Part shown: in pieces, positions 13,111 through 20,168 of the stretch
Layout: every line of letters starts with the position of its first letter
How positions within the stretch are numbered: the stretch's first letter is position 1
Assembly: GCA_964487895.1 (NCBI GenBank)
Contig: CAZASM010000018.1
Location: forward strand, 1-20,168
DNA from: CAYYYA01 sp964487895
GTDB taxonomy: Bacteria > Patescibacteriota > Patescibacteriia > UBA1558 > 2-01-FULL-52-15
Length of the DNA: 20,168 nt
Direction: 5' to 3'
Notes under the pieces: generated by a model
Database searches by the model: none
The model's input: only the letters and a program-made list of their open reading frames with translations
What the model was told of the DNA's origin: nothing
Made by a program: the position numbers and the translations under genes

Positions 13111-13683
13111 GTGAAGCCTATATCTAAGAGTATCAAGAAGCGTATCGCCTATCTTCGTTTGATGGCAGGAGATACAGACGCCTTTGGCTTCTTTTATGAC
13201 GAATACGCCAAGAAGATCTATACTTATGTGATGTTTCGGACCTCAGATACTGAGCTGTCCCAGGACATTACTCATGATGTTTTCCTTCAAGCTTGGCAGT
13301 ATATTCAAGAGAAAAAAAGCATCCATAACTTTCAAGCGTTTATCTATCGGATGGCTCATAATAAGATAGTGGACTTCTACCGGATGAAGGATCGGACGCC
13401 GGTGATGTTGCCTGAAGATCATCCTTCTAAGGTGGACCATCAAGCAGAATCGGAGATTAAAGGCGATATTCAGCTACTGCGTCAGAGAATACTGTTATTG
13501 AAAGAAGAGTATCAAAATATCTTAACACTGAGACACATCGAGGGGTTATCTATAGATGAGATCAGTGAAGTACTAGGAAAAGATAAGAATAATGTGCGTG
13601 TCTTGCTCCATCGAGCCTTTATCAAACTACAAGACTTATATCAACCAATAGATTCACATGATACACAAGATAGCCAAAATTAA
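13111..13683 (+). CDS. ECF-type RNA polymerase sigma factor
   Basis: The 190-residue protein has only regions 2 and 4, as in extracytoplasmic-function sigma factors. Region 2 covers about 24-92 (DAFGFFYDEYAKKIYTYV, then ITHDVFLQAWQYI and FIYRMAHNKIVDFYR), which binds core polymerase and melts the -10. Region 4 covers about 125-175 (EYQNILTLRHIEGLSIDEIS and NNVRVLLHRAF), the HTH that reads the -35. The start is GTG; no in-frame ATG would retain region 2. It overlaps the downstream DUF5667 gene by 26 bases, the usual layout for a sigma factor and its membrane-bound partner. Its targets are unknown, but the surface-layer gene 1.9 kb downstream is a natural candidate. There is no SD. Confidence 0.92.
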   Translation: MKPISKSIKKRIAYLRLMAGDTDAFGFFYDEYAKKIYTYVMFRTSDTELSQDITHDVFLQAWQYIQEKKSIHNFQAFIYRMAHNKIVDFYRMKDRTPVMLPEDHPSKVDHQAESEIKGDIQLLRQRILLLKEEYQNILTLRHIEGLSIDEISEVLGKDKNNVRVLLHRAFIKLQDLYQPIDSHDTQDSQN

Positions 13684-14947
13684 AAATCTACCAGAGCTGC
13701 AACCAGATAACAATTGGTTGCGTTTGAATAAAGCTCGTTTGCTATCTGAGTTAGCTAGTCAGCAAAAGTCCTCTGAAGTATTGACTATGACTCAACGTCT
13801 GGAGCTGGTTTCGTTGAAAATTACCAGACGTCTGATTCCTTCTACCTTTAAAGTAGTAACTCTTAGTTTACTACTAGTTTTTGTTTTCTCGACGACTTAT
13901 GTTGCGCAGGCTGCTGTTCCGGGCGATGTGCTTTGGCCGGTGAAGATTTCTTTAGAAAAAGCTGAGTTAGCCTTGGCATCTGATCCTGTCTCTGAAGCTG
14001 AGATTTTATTGAAACATGCTGATCATCGACTAGCAGAGCTGGATGTTTTATCCGAGCGACAGGGTGGAGACGTGCAGACTCGAGATGCGGCTATCTCTGA
14101 TTTGGTACGTCGTTTGGAGAAAAATATCGTCGCTGCTGATAGTAGTTTGAAATTAGCTAAATCTGATAATAGTGATGTTAATCATCGGGCCAAAACAGCT
14201 GCTTTGGCGGGAAATTTATCTCGTAAAGCTGACAGCACAGCTAAAGTATTAGAGAAACGAGCTAAAGAATTTGCCGGCGTTATTATCGTTGATGGACGGA
14301 TTATTTCTAGCAATCAGATTATTTATAAAAATGTCACCGTCGTTCGTGGTTCTGGTGTGGCTACTACTTCGGAGAGTCAAAGAGGTATCAAAGATCAAGC
14401 AGGTGATGATGTCGTGACTGCGCTGACAGAAGCAATCAAAACACACGAAGGAGTTTCTGCTAATGCTCTTGATGCTATTGTAGCAATCCATGACCAAAAT
14501 AGTGAAGTGGTTGATCCGGCAGATATCAAAAAATTAGTCGCTGATAAATTAGAGAATCAAAGTAGTAAACTACAGCAAGTGACCGATGCTTGGGCCACTC
14601 TGAATATCAATGAGGTGCGTAAGGGTATCTTTGCTCAAGGTAAAGAAAATGCCGATCTGACAACTGTAGAAGTCAATGCTCTAGAAGGGCAGATTAAGAA
14701 AATTACTGAGAGTTTAGCAGAGGCCAATAATGCTCTAACAGCTGATAAGCCAGATGAGGCTCTGACTATGTCCAATGAAGCGAAGGTTATATTGGATCAG
14801 GTAGCTGAGACTTTATCGAAGATTGTAGTTCTAGGTGATCAGACTAAAGAAGGTCAAACAACCACTACACCTATCAAGCTTGAGCCAAAAGGATCACCGG
14901 TTAAAATAGAAACGATAGATCTTGGGACGAGTACTGCTAGAGAGTAA
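13658..14947 (+). CDS. DUF5667-type membrane protein, putative anti-sigma partner
   Basis: This 429-residue protein has a cytoplasmic N-terminus of about 60 residues, rich in Leu/Lys/Arg. One transmembrane helix follows (about 65-83). The external part starts AAVPGDVLWPVKISLEKAEL (85-104), the hallmark opening of DUF5667 domains, and continues as helices with SEAEILLKHADHRLAEL. The rest (about 190-429) is helical and acidic and ends in a Thr/Pro-rich tail. DUF5667 proteins are commonly next to ECF sigma factors in Patescibacteria and Actinobacteria, so the short cytoplasmic part may hold the sigma factor, although no classical anti-sigma zinc motif is visible. The 26-base overlap with the sigma gene supports coupled expression. 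The ATG is the first available; there is no SD. Confidence 0.8.
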   Translation: MIHKIAKIKNLPELQPDNNWLRLNKARLLSELASQQKSSEVLTMTQRLELVSLKITRRLIPSTFKVVTLSLLLVFVFSTTYVAQAAVPGDVLWPVKISLEKAELALASDPVSEAEILLKHADHRLAELDVLSERQGGDVQTRDAAISDLVRRLEKNIVAADSSLKLAKSDNSDVNHRAKTAALAGNLSRKADSTAKVLEKRAKEFAGVIIVDGRIISSNQIIYKNVTVVRGSGVATTSESQRGIKDQAGDDVVTALTEAIKTHEGVSANALDAIVAIHDQNSEVVDPADIKKLVADKLENQSSKLQQVTDAWATLNINEVRKGIFAQGKENADLTTVEVNALEGQIKKITESLAEANNALTADKPDEALTMSNEAKVILDQVAETLSKIVVLGDQTKEGQTTTTPIKLEPKGSPVKIETIDLGTSTARE

Positions 14948-15096
14948 AGAGGACATACTGTAATTGATGGTTTGGAACGGCCGGAGCTGGCATCAGCACA
15001 TAGAAGGTATCGTTAAACTCTTCATCGTATAGGATGGAGAGATAGCGAATTAACAAAGTAGAAAATCAGCAAACGTATCTCAACTGACGCGCAAAT

Positions 15097-15149
15097 CGTC
15101 ATTCGTGGTGCGCCTTAGGGACAACCCTAGGGTTGTCCCTAAAATGACG
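15097..15149. repeat. 28-base perfect palindrome inside an outer stem
   Basis: TTAGGGACAACCCT (15115-15128) is followed at once by its exact reverse complement (15129-15142). Outside, CGTCATT (15097-15103) pairs with AATGACG (15143-15149), so the element could form a two-tier hairpin. The GGGACAACCC core recurs at 19386-19448 on the other side of the surface-layer gene. Similar TAGGG..CCCTA palindromes occur in many bacterial genomes as REP-like dispersed repeats. Confidence 0.8.
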
Positions 15150-15150
15150 T

Positions 15151-15217
15151 GGTTGGTTAAGGCTTTAGCTTCCAAATGACGCTTGTCATGCTTGGAGGCT
15201 AGGCCCCTTAACTAACT
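15151..15217. repeat. Long compound hairpin
   Basis: GGTTGGTTAAGG (15151-15162) pairs with CCTTAACTAACT (15206-15217) using two G-T pairs. Inside, AGCTTCCAA (15167-15175) pairs with TTGGAGGCT (15192-15200) with one mismatch. The apex is ATGAC/GTCAT around GCTT (15176-15189). This is one extended stem-loop of 67 bases. Confidence 0.7.
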
Positions 15218-15301
15218 GGCCTATATAAACGTGTAGGTTAGTGGCTCCGCTCACATTCGTTAAGGGTTTGGGCGGAGAGACGCTTATTGCGCGCGCATTA
15301 A

Positions 15302-15387
15302 GGGAACGTTTGCTTGTCCCGCTTAGCGGGACTCGAGTCCTCATCACATCGTGTTTTACACGATTGATCAGGCAATCTAATCAATCG
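15302..15387. repeat. Chain of mutually exclusive hairpins
   Basis: GTCCCGC/GCGGGAC (15316-15332, loop TTA) shares its left arm with an alternative pairing to GGGAAC (15302-15307). ATCGTG/CACGAT (15348-15364, loop TTTTA) shares bases with CGATTGAT/ATCAATCG (15361-15387). In each pair, forming one stem prevents the other, the pattern of a conformational switch. Confidence 0.55.
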
Positions 15388-15440
15388 TTCTGCAATAATT
15401 CCGTTTTCGTCAAATTATCTAGTAATTCCGCTCTGCATGT

Positions 15441-15474
15441 TGACCCGCAAGGTCGGTCTCGCCGTGAGGTGAGA
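15441..15474. repeat. Two hairpins, one with a GNRA-type loop
   Basis: GACC/GGTC closes a CGCAA loop at 15442-15454. TCTCGCC (15457-15463) pairs with GGTGAGA (15468-15474), including one G-T pair, around GTGA, which as RNA is GUGA, a GNRA-type tetraloop. Confidence 0.5.
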
Positions 15475-15534
15475 GGTGACAGCAGTTGCGATCAAGAATT
15501 CGTAGATAATGAAAGCGCGATATTGTCAGAACGT

Positions 15535-15541
15535 AAAGGAG
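15535..15541 (+). promoter_or_regulatory. Ribosome binding site of the surface-layer gene
   Basis: AAAGGAG lies ten bases before the ATG at 15552. It is the only clear SD among the native protein genes of the window, consistent with high expression of a surface-layer protein. Confidence 0.75.
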
Positions 15542-15551
15542 AATAATTTTA

Positions 15552-18500
15552 ATGAATAGTTTTTTGAAGAAGTTCTTCGTCCTCTCCTTGATCTCTGCGA
15601 CAGTAGCAATGAATTTTGCTTCTTTTGCAGTAGCTCCAGCTAAAGCTTTAGCTGCTGGTGACTTGGTCAAGGGCCCTAACTCTGATGCAGTTTACTACAT
15701 CGGATCTAACGGTAAGAAGTTTGTTTTTCCTGATTCCAAGACATACTTCACATGGTACAAGAATTTCAATGGAATTAAGTTAGTAACTGTCAGCGAATTG
15801 GATATGTATCCAAGTGGTGGCGTTGTTACTTATCGTGCAGGTACCAAAATGGTAAAAACTGTAGACTCTAATAAAGTTTACGCTGTTGAACCAAACGGTG
15901 TCTTACGATGGATCACAAGTGAATCTGCTGCAATCACTCTCTGGGGCGCTAATTGGGCTAAAATGGTCAATGACGTCATCCCAGGTTACTTTGCTAGTAC
16001 TTACACTGTAGGTTCTGACTTGGGTACTATGTATCCAACTGGTCAGTTGATCCAAAAGACTGGTGACGCTACTATCTACTATGTAGATGGTACTTCTATC
16101 CGTCCATTCGCTACTGGTGATGCCTTCACAGCTAATGCTTTTGACTTCGCAAATGTTGTCAAGACTGCTAGCTTGAGTGGCTATACCACTGGTAGTTCTA
16201 TCACTGGTGCTGAGACCGCTTTGATGGGTATTAATGCTTCTGCAAACGTACCTCAACTCGGTGGTTCTGTTATGGTTTCTCTAGCTTCTGATACACCAGC
16301 TTCTGGCTTGGTTGTAGGCGATGCTGCTCGTTACCCATTCACCAAAGTTAACTTCACCAACACTAGTAATGTTGATGTGACTGTTGATCAGGCTGTGGTA
16401 TTGCGCGCTGGTCTAGCTTCAGACGCTGCCTTCGCTGGTGTGGACTTGCTCCGCGCTTCTGATGGTCAGCCTTTGAACAGTGCTAGTAAGACTATTGGTT
16501 CTACTCACACCGCTGCTTTCAATGATGACTGGGTAATTCCAGCAAACAGCACCATGGGTGTTCTTATTGCTGGTAACATGGCAGCTCGTTACACAAGCTC
16601 AGGCGTTACTTATAGCGGTTTGTATCCATATGCTGGCGAAGTACCAGTTTTGGCTCTTCAGTCAGTTACTTTGAAAGGTGGAGCTACCTTGACGGGTTCT
16701 CTACCAATCATGGGTAACTACCAGACAACAAATGGTACTATATTTATCGGTACTGCCGAAGTTACTGCTGGTGGCCAGAATCCTCCTGCTGCAACCAAAG
16801 AAGTTGGTACTACCAACTACATCGTAACCTCATTCAAGGTTACTGCTGGTGGTCAAGAAGATTTGACTATCAAGAGTTTGACGTTGACCAACAATGGTTC
16901 AGCCTCTGCTTCTGATTTCAAGAATCTTAAATTGGTCAACGCTAATACCAATGCAACTGTAGGCACTATGGCTACTGTCTCTGGTGATAGAATGACTTTC
17001 AGTAACATCAACTACGTCTTGGGTAAGGGTAAAAACGTTACCTTTGATGTACGTCTAGATATTGAAAGCGGTTCTGCTCGCGATATCTCTATTGATATCG
17101 ACCAACAGGCTGACCTAGTCGTATCTGGTAACACTTTTGGCTACAATGTCTTACCTACCTATACACGTACCTCTAGTCCATTCTTCGATGCTAACAATAC
17201 CGCAGTTGGTAATGGTACATTGAGAGTTGAGTCTGTATCTGTTAACCCAACCAACATTTCTGAAGGATTGACCCAAGTAACTATGGGTAAGTTCAAGTTT
17301 GTTGCTAAGGGTGAAGCGATGAATATTACCAACATTGGTTGGAATATGACCCTGACAACTACTTCTAATGGCGCTGATTTCACTGACATCACAAATGTCA
17401 CTGTTTACGGTCCTAATGGAAACGTAGTTGCTGGTCCAAAAGACTTCCCAACTGTTACCTACAGTGGAGCTGGTATGAAAGGTACTGCCACTACAACTGA
17501 TACTATGACTATTGGTATCGGTGAAGAAGTATACACTGTCAAAGCTGACCTTAGCTCTGATTTCACTGCTAACGATACTATCCAGGTCGGCATAGAAACT
17601 GGCGCTATCACCAATAAAGGTGATGTCACTGGTAACTCTATTACTGCACTTCCAGGTAGTAACGTTCAGTCTTCAACTATGACTGTTAAGGCTGCTACCT
17701 TGGCTGTATCTGTCGGTACCACTCCATCGACTCAAACCGTTGTAGCTGGTACTCAGGACTTCACGGTTGCTACTTATATTTTGAGCGCTGTTAACTCCGG
17801 TACAAATATCGAAGTTACTAGTATCAAACCTAAGTACAAAACCACTGTTAATGCTTTCCCGAACTTATTGTCTGGCTTCACCCTCTGGGATGGTGCTACA
17901 CAAATTGGTATCAACTCTGACAGCACTACCTGTTCAGGTGCTACTTGTAGCACTGCAGGTACGAACGCTACCACGACTCTGACCTTAAATGACAATGCTT
18001 TGATTGTCGCTGCCGGTACTTCAAGAACCGTTACTTTGAAGGCTGACATTGGTACAGGTGCTACTTCTGGTACATTCACTGTTGGTATGGCTGAGAACGC
18101 TTCAGTTACTGCTGTTGATAGCGAAGCACAATCAATCACTTCAACTGTTACCCTCGGCGACGGTCAGGCAATGGATTTGGCTTCTGGTGGTACATTAAAT
18201 GTCGCCATCAATACTACTGATCCTTCTGCTAAGACCTATGTTCCTGGCGGTCCAGTAGAAATTGGTCGCTTCACAGCTCAGGCCAAAAACGAAGGTATGA
18301 ACTTTAATTATCTCGGTTTCACTGTTGGCTCTCCTGCCGGTGGTATCGTAGGTAATTATGAGGATATAACCATAATCTCTCTATGGGATGAATCTACTAA
18401 AGTAGGTGAAGTTGCCTTGACTGGCGCTAACGCTACTATCACCCCATCGAATATGACCTTGGGAATCAGTGCAGAAAAGACCTATGTCCTGAAAGCTACT

Positions 18501-19289
18501 TTTGCTAACGTGGCTAGCCCATCGGCTGCTGCTTCTGGTGAAGGCTTGAAGATCACTTTGACAAACATTGATGTTGACGGCACTTCTGCCGGTTCATCTT
18601 CTGTTACCGTCAGTGGTCTTGGCTCTGCTTTCAACGATATGACTCTCTACAGAACCTTACCAACAGTTACTAAGATTGACTTTACAGGTGATGACACTAT
18701 TACAAGTGATGGCGTAACCTCTCTGTACAAGTTCTCTGTAGCTGCTAATTCTGCGGGTCCTGTCGGTCTCTACAGATTGACCTTCGGTATTAGTACCACT
18801 ACAGCTACCTTATCTACTGGCGGTTACTATCTGTACGAATCGTCTTCTTCTAGCTCACTTGGCGAAATCGTTGCTTCGGGTAATGACATTACAGTAATTG
18901 ATCAAGACTCTTCTGTCTTGGCTATTGCTCAGGTCTACTTTGATAACAACAATGACGCTAGTGCCGGTGCTGCTGCTAAGGAACACAGAATCATAGCTGC
19001 AGGAGCTACTCGTTACTACACTCTACGTGGTACGGTTGGTTCGCATGATGGTACTGTTTCTAACGAAACTATTACCACTGTCATGGCTGGCGATCCTTCA
19101 TTCGCTGCTACAGTTCAAAAGACAGGCGATGGAGTTGTTGCTGTTCAACACAACGACTTTATCTGGTCTGACTTGAACTTTGATCTCTATAGCACCAGTT
19201 CGGCTACCGAAACCTTAGGTTGGTTCAACGGCTACCGAATCCCTGGTATGGAATCAACCTCTTCTACTGGCCAAGTCGTAAGTGACTAG
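15552..19289 (+). CDS. Very large secreted surface protein, probable S-layer protein
   Basis: The 1245-residue protein has a signal peptide (basic MNSFLKK, hydrophobic core, cleavage likely after AKALAA near 35). Three copies of a short motif follow, roughly V/I-Y-Y/A-V/I-x(2-4)-G-x(2-3)-R/K-x-F/I, at about 47-60, 109-122 and 174-186. They have intervening helical elements (WYKNFNGIKLVTVSELDMYP; WGANWAKMVNDVIPGYF), a module I associate with CPR surface proteins. From about 237 on there are several Ig-like beta-sandwich domains rich in Thr, Ser, Gly, Val and Ala and very poor in Lys clusters and Cys. The only Cys pair noticed is in a TCSGATC loop near 795. The C-terminus has FIWSDLNFDLYST and WFNGYRIPG. 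Codons are strongly biased to a preferred set. A strong terminator follows. The likely role is cell-surface lattice. No catalytic domain or LPXTG anchor was seen. Confidence 0.85.
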   Translation: MNSFLKKFFVLSLISATVAMNFASFAVAPAKALAAGDLVKGPNSDAVYYIGSNGKKFVFPDSKTYFTWYKNFNGIKLVTVSELDMYPSGGVVTYRAGTKMVKTVDSNKVYAVEPNGVLRWITSESAAITLWGANWAKMVNDVIPGYFASTYTVGSDLGTMYPTGQLIQKTGDATIYYVDGTSIRPFATGDAFTANAFDFANVVKTASLSGYTTGSSITGAETALMGINASANVPQLGGSVMVSLASDTPASGLVVGDAARYPFTKVNFTNTSNVDVTVDQAVVLRAGLASDAAFAGVDLLRASDGQPLNSASKTIGSTHTAAFNDDWVIPANSTMGVLIAGNMAARYTSSGVTYSGLYPYAGEVPVLALQSVTLKGGATLTGSLPIMGNYQTTNGTIFIGTAEVTAGGQNPPAATKEVGTTNYIVTSFKVTAGGQEDLTIKSLTLTNNGSASASDFKNLKLVNANTNATVGTMATVSGDRMTFSNINYVLGKGKNVTFDVRLDIESGSARDISIDIDQQADLVVSGNTFGYNVLPTYTRTSSPFFDANNTAVGNGTLRVESVSVNPTNISEGLTQVTMGKFKFVAKGEAMNITNIGWNMTLTTTSNGADFTDITNVTVYGPNGNVVAGPKDFPTVTYSGAGMKGTATTTDTMTIGIGEEVYTVKADLSSDFTANDTIQVGIETGAITNKGDVTGNSITALPGSNVQSSTMTVKAATLAVSVGTTPSTQTVVAGTQDFTVATYILSAVNSGTNIEVTSIKPKYKTTVNAFPNLLSGFTLWDGATQIGINSDSTTCSGATCSTAGTNATTTLTLNDNALIVAAGTSRTVTLKADIGTGATSGTFTVGMAENASVTAVDSEAQSITSTVTLGDGQAMDLASGGTLNVAINTTDPSAKTYVPGGPVEIGRFTAQAKNEGMNFNYLGFTVGSPAGGIVGNYEDITIISLWDESTKVGEVALTGANATITPSNMTLGISAEKTYVLKATFANVASPSAAASGEGLKITLTNIDVDGTSAGSSSVTVSGLGSAFNDMTLYRTLPTVTKIDFTGDDTITSDGVTSLYKFSVAANSAGPVGLYRLTFGISTTTATLSTGGYYLYESSSSSSLGEIVASGNDITVIDQDSSVLAIAQVYFDNNNDASAGAAAKEHRIIAAGATRYYTLRGTVGSHDGTVSNETITTVMAGDPSFAATVQKTGDGVVAVQHNDFIWSDLNFDLYSTSSATETLGWFNGYRIPGMESTSSTGQVVSD

Positions 19290-19310
19290 TTTAGTAGATG
19301 AGTTCCTGAT

Positions 19311-19328
19311 CTAACTTGAAAAAGTTAG
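19311..19328 (+). other. GAAA-capped hairpin after the surface-layer gene
   Basis: CTAACTT (19311-19317) pairs exactly with AAGTTAG (19322-19328) around GAAA, a stable GNRA tetraloop. It lies between the stop codon and the terminator and may stabilise the mRNA 3' end. Confidence 0.5.
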
Positions 19329-19338
19329 TAGAGGATAA

Positions 19339-19378
19339 GAAAAACCCTCCCCGTCTAAAGGACGGTGGAGGGTTTTTC
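19339..19378. terminator. Strong bidirectional terminator
   Basis: The 12-base arm GAAAAACCCTCC (19339-19350) pairs exactly with GGAGGGTTTTTC (19367-19378). An inner CCGTC/GACGG stem, one bulged T and a TAAAG loop complete it. T-runs on both sides allow action on either strand; here it ends the surface-layer mRNA. Confidence 0.93.
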
Positions 19379-19385
19379 TGTTGCT

Positions 19386-19448
19386 ATCGTAGGGACAACC
19401 CCTCGCCTCGCTGAAGTACGGCGAAGCTGGTAGGGTTGTCCCTACGAT
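19386..19448. repeat. 16-base perfect inverted repeat with GGGACAACCC core
   Basis: ATCGTAGGGACAACCC (19386-19401) is matched exactly by its reverse complement at 19433-19448. The 31-base interior contains a further small stem-like CGCC..GGCG pairing. The core GGGACAACCC is shared with the palindrome at 15115-15142, so two members of one repeat family bracket the surface-layer gene. Confidence 0.85.
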
Positions 19449-19452
19449 TTGC

Positions 19453-19458
19453 TATACT
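19453..19458 (+). promoter_or_regulatory. Putative -10 of a leaderless glycosyltransferase gene
   Basis: TATACT ends six bases before the ATG at 19465, placing transcription start at the start codon. No -35 is recognisable; the -35 region falls in the inverted repeat. The same spacing is seen before murF. Confidence 0.45.
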
Positions 19459-19464
19459 ATACCC

Positions 19465-20168
19465 ATGTTAAAACTGAGGAAAATCATCCGCCACCCATTG
19501 ACCTGGATTCTGTTATTAGCTGCGATTCTAAGGCTCTGGCGTCTTGGTGCTGCTGACGTTATTACTGATGAGGTTTTTTATGCTTTTCGTGGCTTAGGCT
19601 ATCTAGACTATGACGTTGGTCTGACACAGACCAGCCCTATCCAATGGCTAGATGCTCGGCCGTGGTGGAGTTGGTTATCTTTTCATGATCATCCGCCATT
19701 GATATTTCTGATTAATTTCCTGTTCCTTAAGTTCGGTGGTTTGTCTACCTTGGTTATGCGTCTACCGTCAGCGATTGCCGGTCTTGGTTCTATAGCTCTG
19801 GTTTACAGTATCGGCAGTTTGAAGAATAGGAGAGTAGCAATTATTGCTTCTCTACTACTAGCTGTTTCTACTTACCACGTCTGGATTTCTCGTATCGGAC
19901 TGCAAGAGTCCGTAGTTATCTTCTGCTTTCTTCTTACTTCTTACTTCTATCTGCGTTGGACACAAGATCAGACCTCAGTAAAAAGTTGGGGAGTAAGTTT
20001 AGGCTTTCTCTGGCTGACTAAGTTTACAGGCTTTATTTTGATACCAGTCATAGCTTGTCATCAACTAGTGATGAGACAGTTCCGTTCAAATTGGACTAAG
20101 TTATTGAAGGGTTTGTTTGTGGCTTTAGCACTATTCAGTCCTGTGATTCTTTATAATATAGCTCTATT
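19465..20168 (+). CDS. GT39/PMT-like membrane glycosyltransferase, 3' end off window
   Basis: The reading frame is open from the ATG to the right edge (234 residues visible) and has no stop, so it is partial. It begins MLKLRKIIRHPLTWILLLAA, with the first membrane helix reaching about residue 28. The loop that follows carries V-I-T-D-E-V-F-Y-A (32-40), matching the catalytic D-E position of ArnT/PMT enzymes. H-D-H-P-P-L (74-79) corresponds to the His-Pro-Pro motif of that family. Several further helices follow. Such enzymes transfer a sugar from a polyprenyl-phosphate donor to proteins or lipids outside the membrane. It is immediately downstream of the surface-layer gene, separated by a terminator and an inverted repeat, so glycosylation of that protein is a reasonable guess. 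The start is supported by the -10 box. Confidence 0.8.
   Translation, partial: MLKLRKIIRHPLTWILLLAAILRLWRLGAADVITDEVFYAFRGLGYLDYDVGLTQTSPIQWLDARPWWSWLSFHDHPPLIFLINFLFLKFGGLSTLVMRLPSAIAGLGSIALVYSIGSLKNRRVAIIASLLLAVSTYHVWISRIGLQESVVIFCFLLTSYFYLRWTQDQTSVKSWGVSLGFLWLTKFTGFILIPVIACHQLVMRQFRSNWTKLLKGLFVALALFSPVILYNIAL

Larger units (their letters stand above)
14948..15551 (+). other. Hairpin-dense 604-base spacer before the surface-layer gene
   Basis: No supported gene is present. From about 15097 onward the sequence is densely packed with perfect or near-perfect hairpins, several sharing arms. It ends in a good SD. A long structured 5' leader of the downstream mRNA is the simplest reading; a separate small RNA is the alternative. 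No match to the core signatures of tmRNA, RNase P RNA or SRP RNA was seen by eye. No convincing promoter was located. The first 150 bases (14948-15096) have no clear structure. Confidence 0.6.

Noticed and set aside
14937..15056. A 39-codon minus-strand reading frame with protein-like composition (YLSILYDEEFNDTFYVL...) starting at TTG
   Set aside because: It is short, starts at a weak codon without SD, and overlaps the end of the DUF5667 gene on the other strand. It could be a relic, but nothing else supports it.
15241..15546. A 101-codon + strand frame with a GTG start before the surface-layer gene
   Set aside because: It runs through the hairpin cluster, has no SD and unlikely composition (arginine/serine/leucine patches from palindromes). 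It is better explained as structured non-coding sequence.
14948..15551. A tmRNA, RNase P RNA or SRP RNA in the hairpin-rich spacer
   Set aside because: None of the conserved cores of these RNAs could be recognised by eye, and there is no tRNA-like 3' end.
1..20168. A CRISPR array, insertion sequence or integrase-bearing element
   Set aside because: No regularly spaced direct repeats were seen, and no transposase or integrase reading frame was recognised. The palindromes are isolated.

Overview
The window looks like a chromosomal segment from a Candidate Phyla Radiation (Patescibacteria) bacterium, probably Parcubacteria-like. The basis is the set of families seen together. There is a very large secreted surface protein with Y-Y/G/F-type N-terminal repeats and many beta-sandwich domains. 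There is an ECF sigma factor overlapping a DUF5667-type membrane protein. GT-C membrane glycosyltransferases, many unassigned membrane proteins and A+T-rich spacers built from repeated short words complete the picture. Translation is standard: all genes are intact with TGA read as stop. Most genes lack a Shine-Dalgarno (SD) sequence. This placement is inferred from protein families recognised by eye, not from a phylogenetic marker search.

Layout. 1-234: hairpins and an A+T-rich inverted repeat. 235-3240 (+): murF and a GT-C-like membrane protein. 3241-3360: a convergent terminator inside a large word-type inverted repeat. 3361-4874 (-): msrB and a tandem bacterial-PH membrane protein. 4933-5110 (-): a hairpin cluster, tRNA-Glu(CTC) and its promoter. 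5202-6410 (+): a cysteine-rich lipoprotein. 6415-8412 (-): a self-contained three-gene module (predicted HTH protein, small beta-rich protein, ParB-like protein) with its own promoter, structured leader, strong SDs and terminator. Its G+C is higher than the surroundings at the ParB end. 8511-9562 (+): uppS and a small unknown gene. 9662-12365 (+): four tightly packed membrane or exported proteins, the last an HtrA-like protein without a recognisable catalytic triad plus a PDZ domain. 12367-12684 (-): an excisionase-type HTH protein. 12685-13110: a regulatory spacer. 13111-14947 (+): the ECF sigma factor and DUF5667 protein. 14948-15551: a hairpin-dense spacer. 15552-19289 (+): the 1245-residue surface protein. 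19290-19464: terminator and palindromic repeat. 19465 to the right edge (+): a partial GT39/PMT-like glycosyltransferase.

How it fits together. Most native genes concern the envelope: peptidoglycan precursor (murF), undecaprenyl carrier (uppS), lipid-linked sugar transfer (two GT-C proteins), exported protein handling (HtrA/PDZ-like) and a probable S-layer protein. The ECF sigma factor and its membrane partner lie directly upstream of the surface-layer gene, so envelope-responsive control of that gene is a reasonable hypothesis. The GC-rich module interrupts this envelope theme and is the best candidate for an undescribed accessory system.
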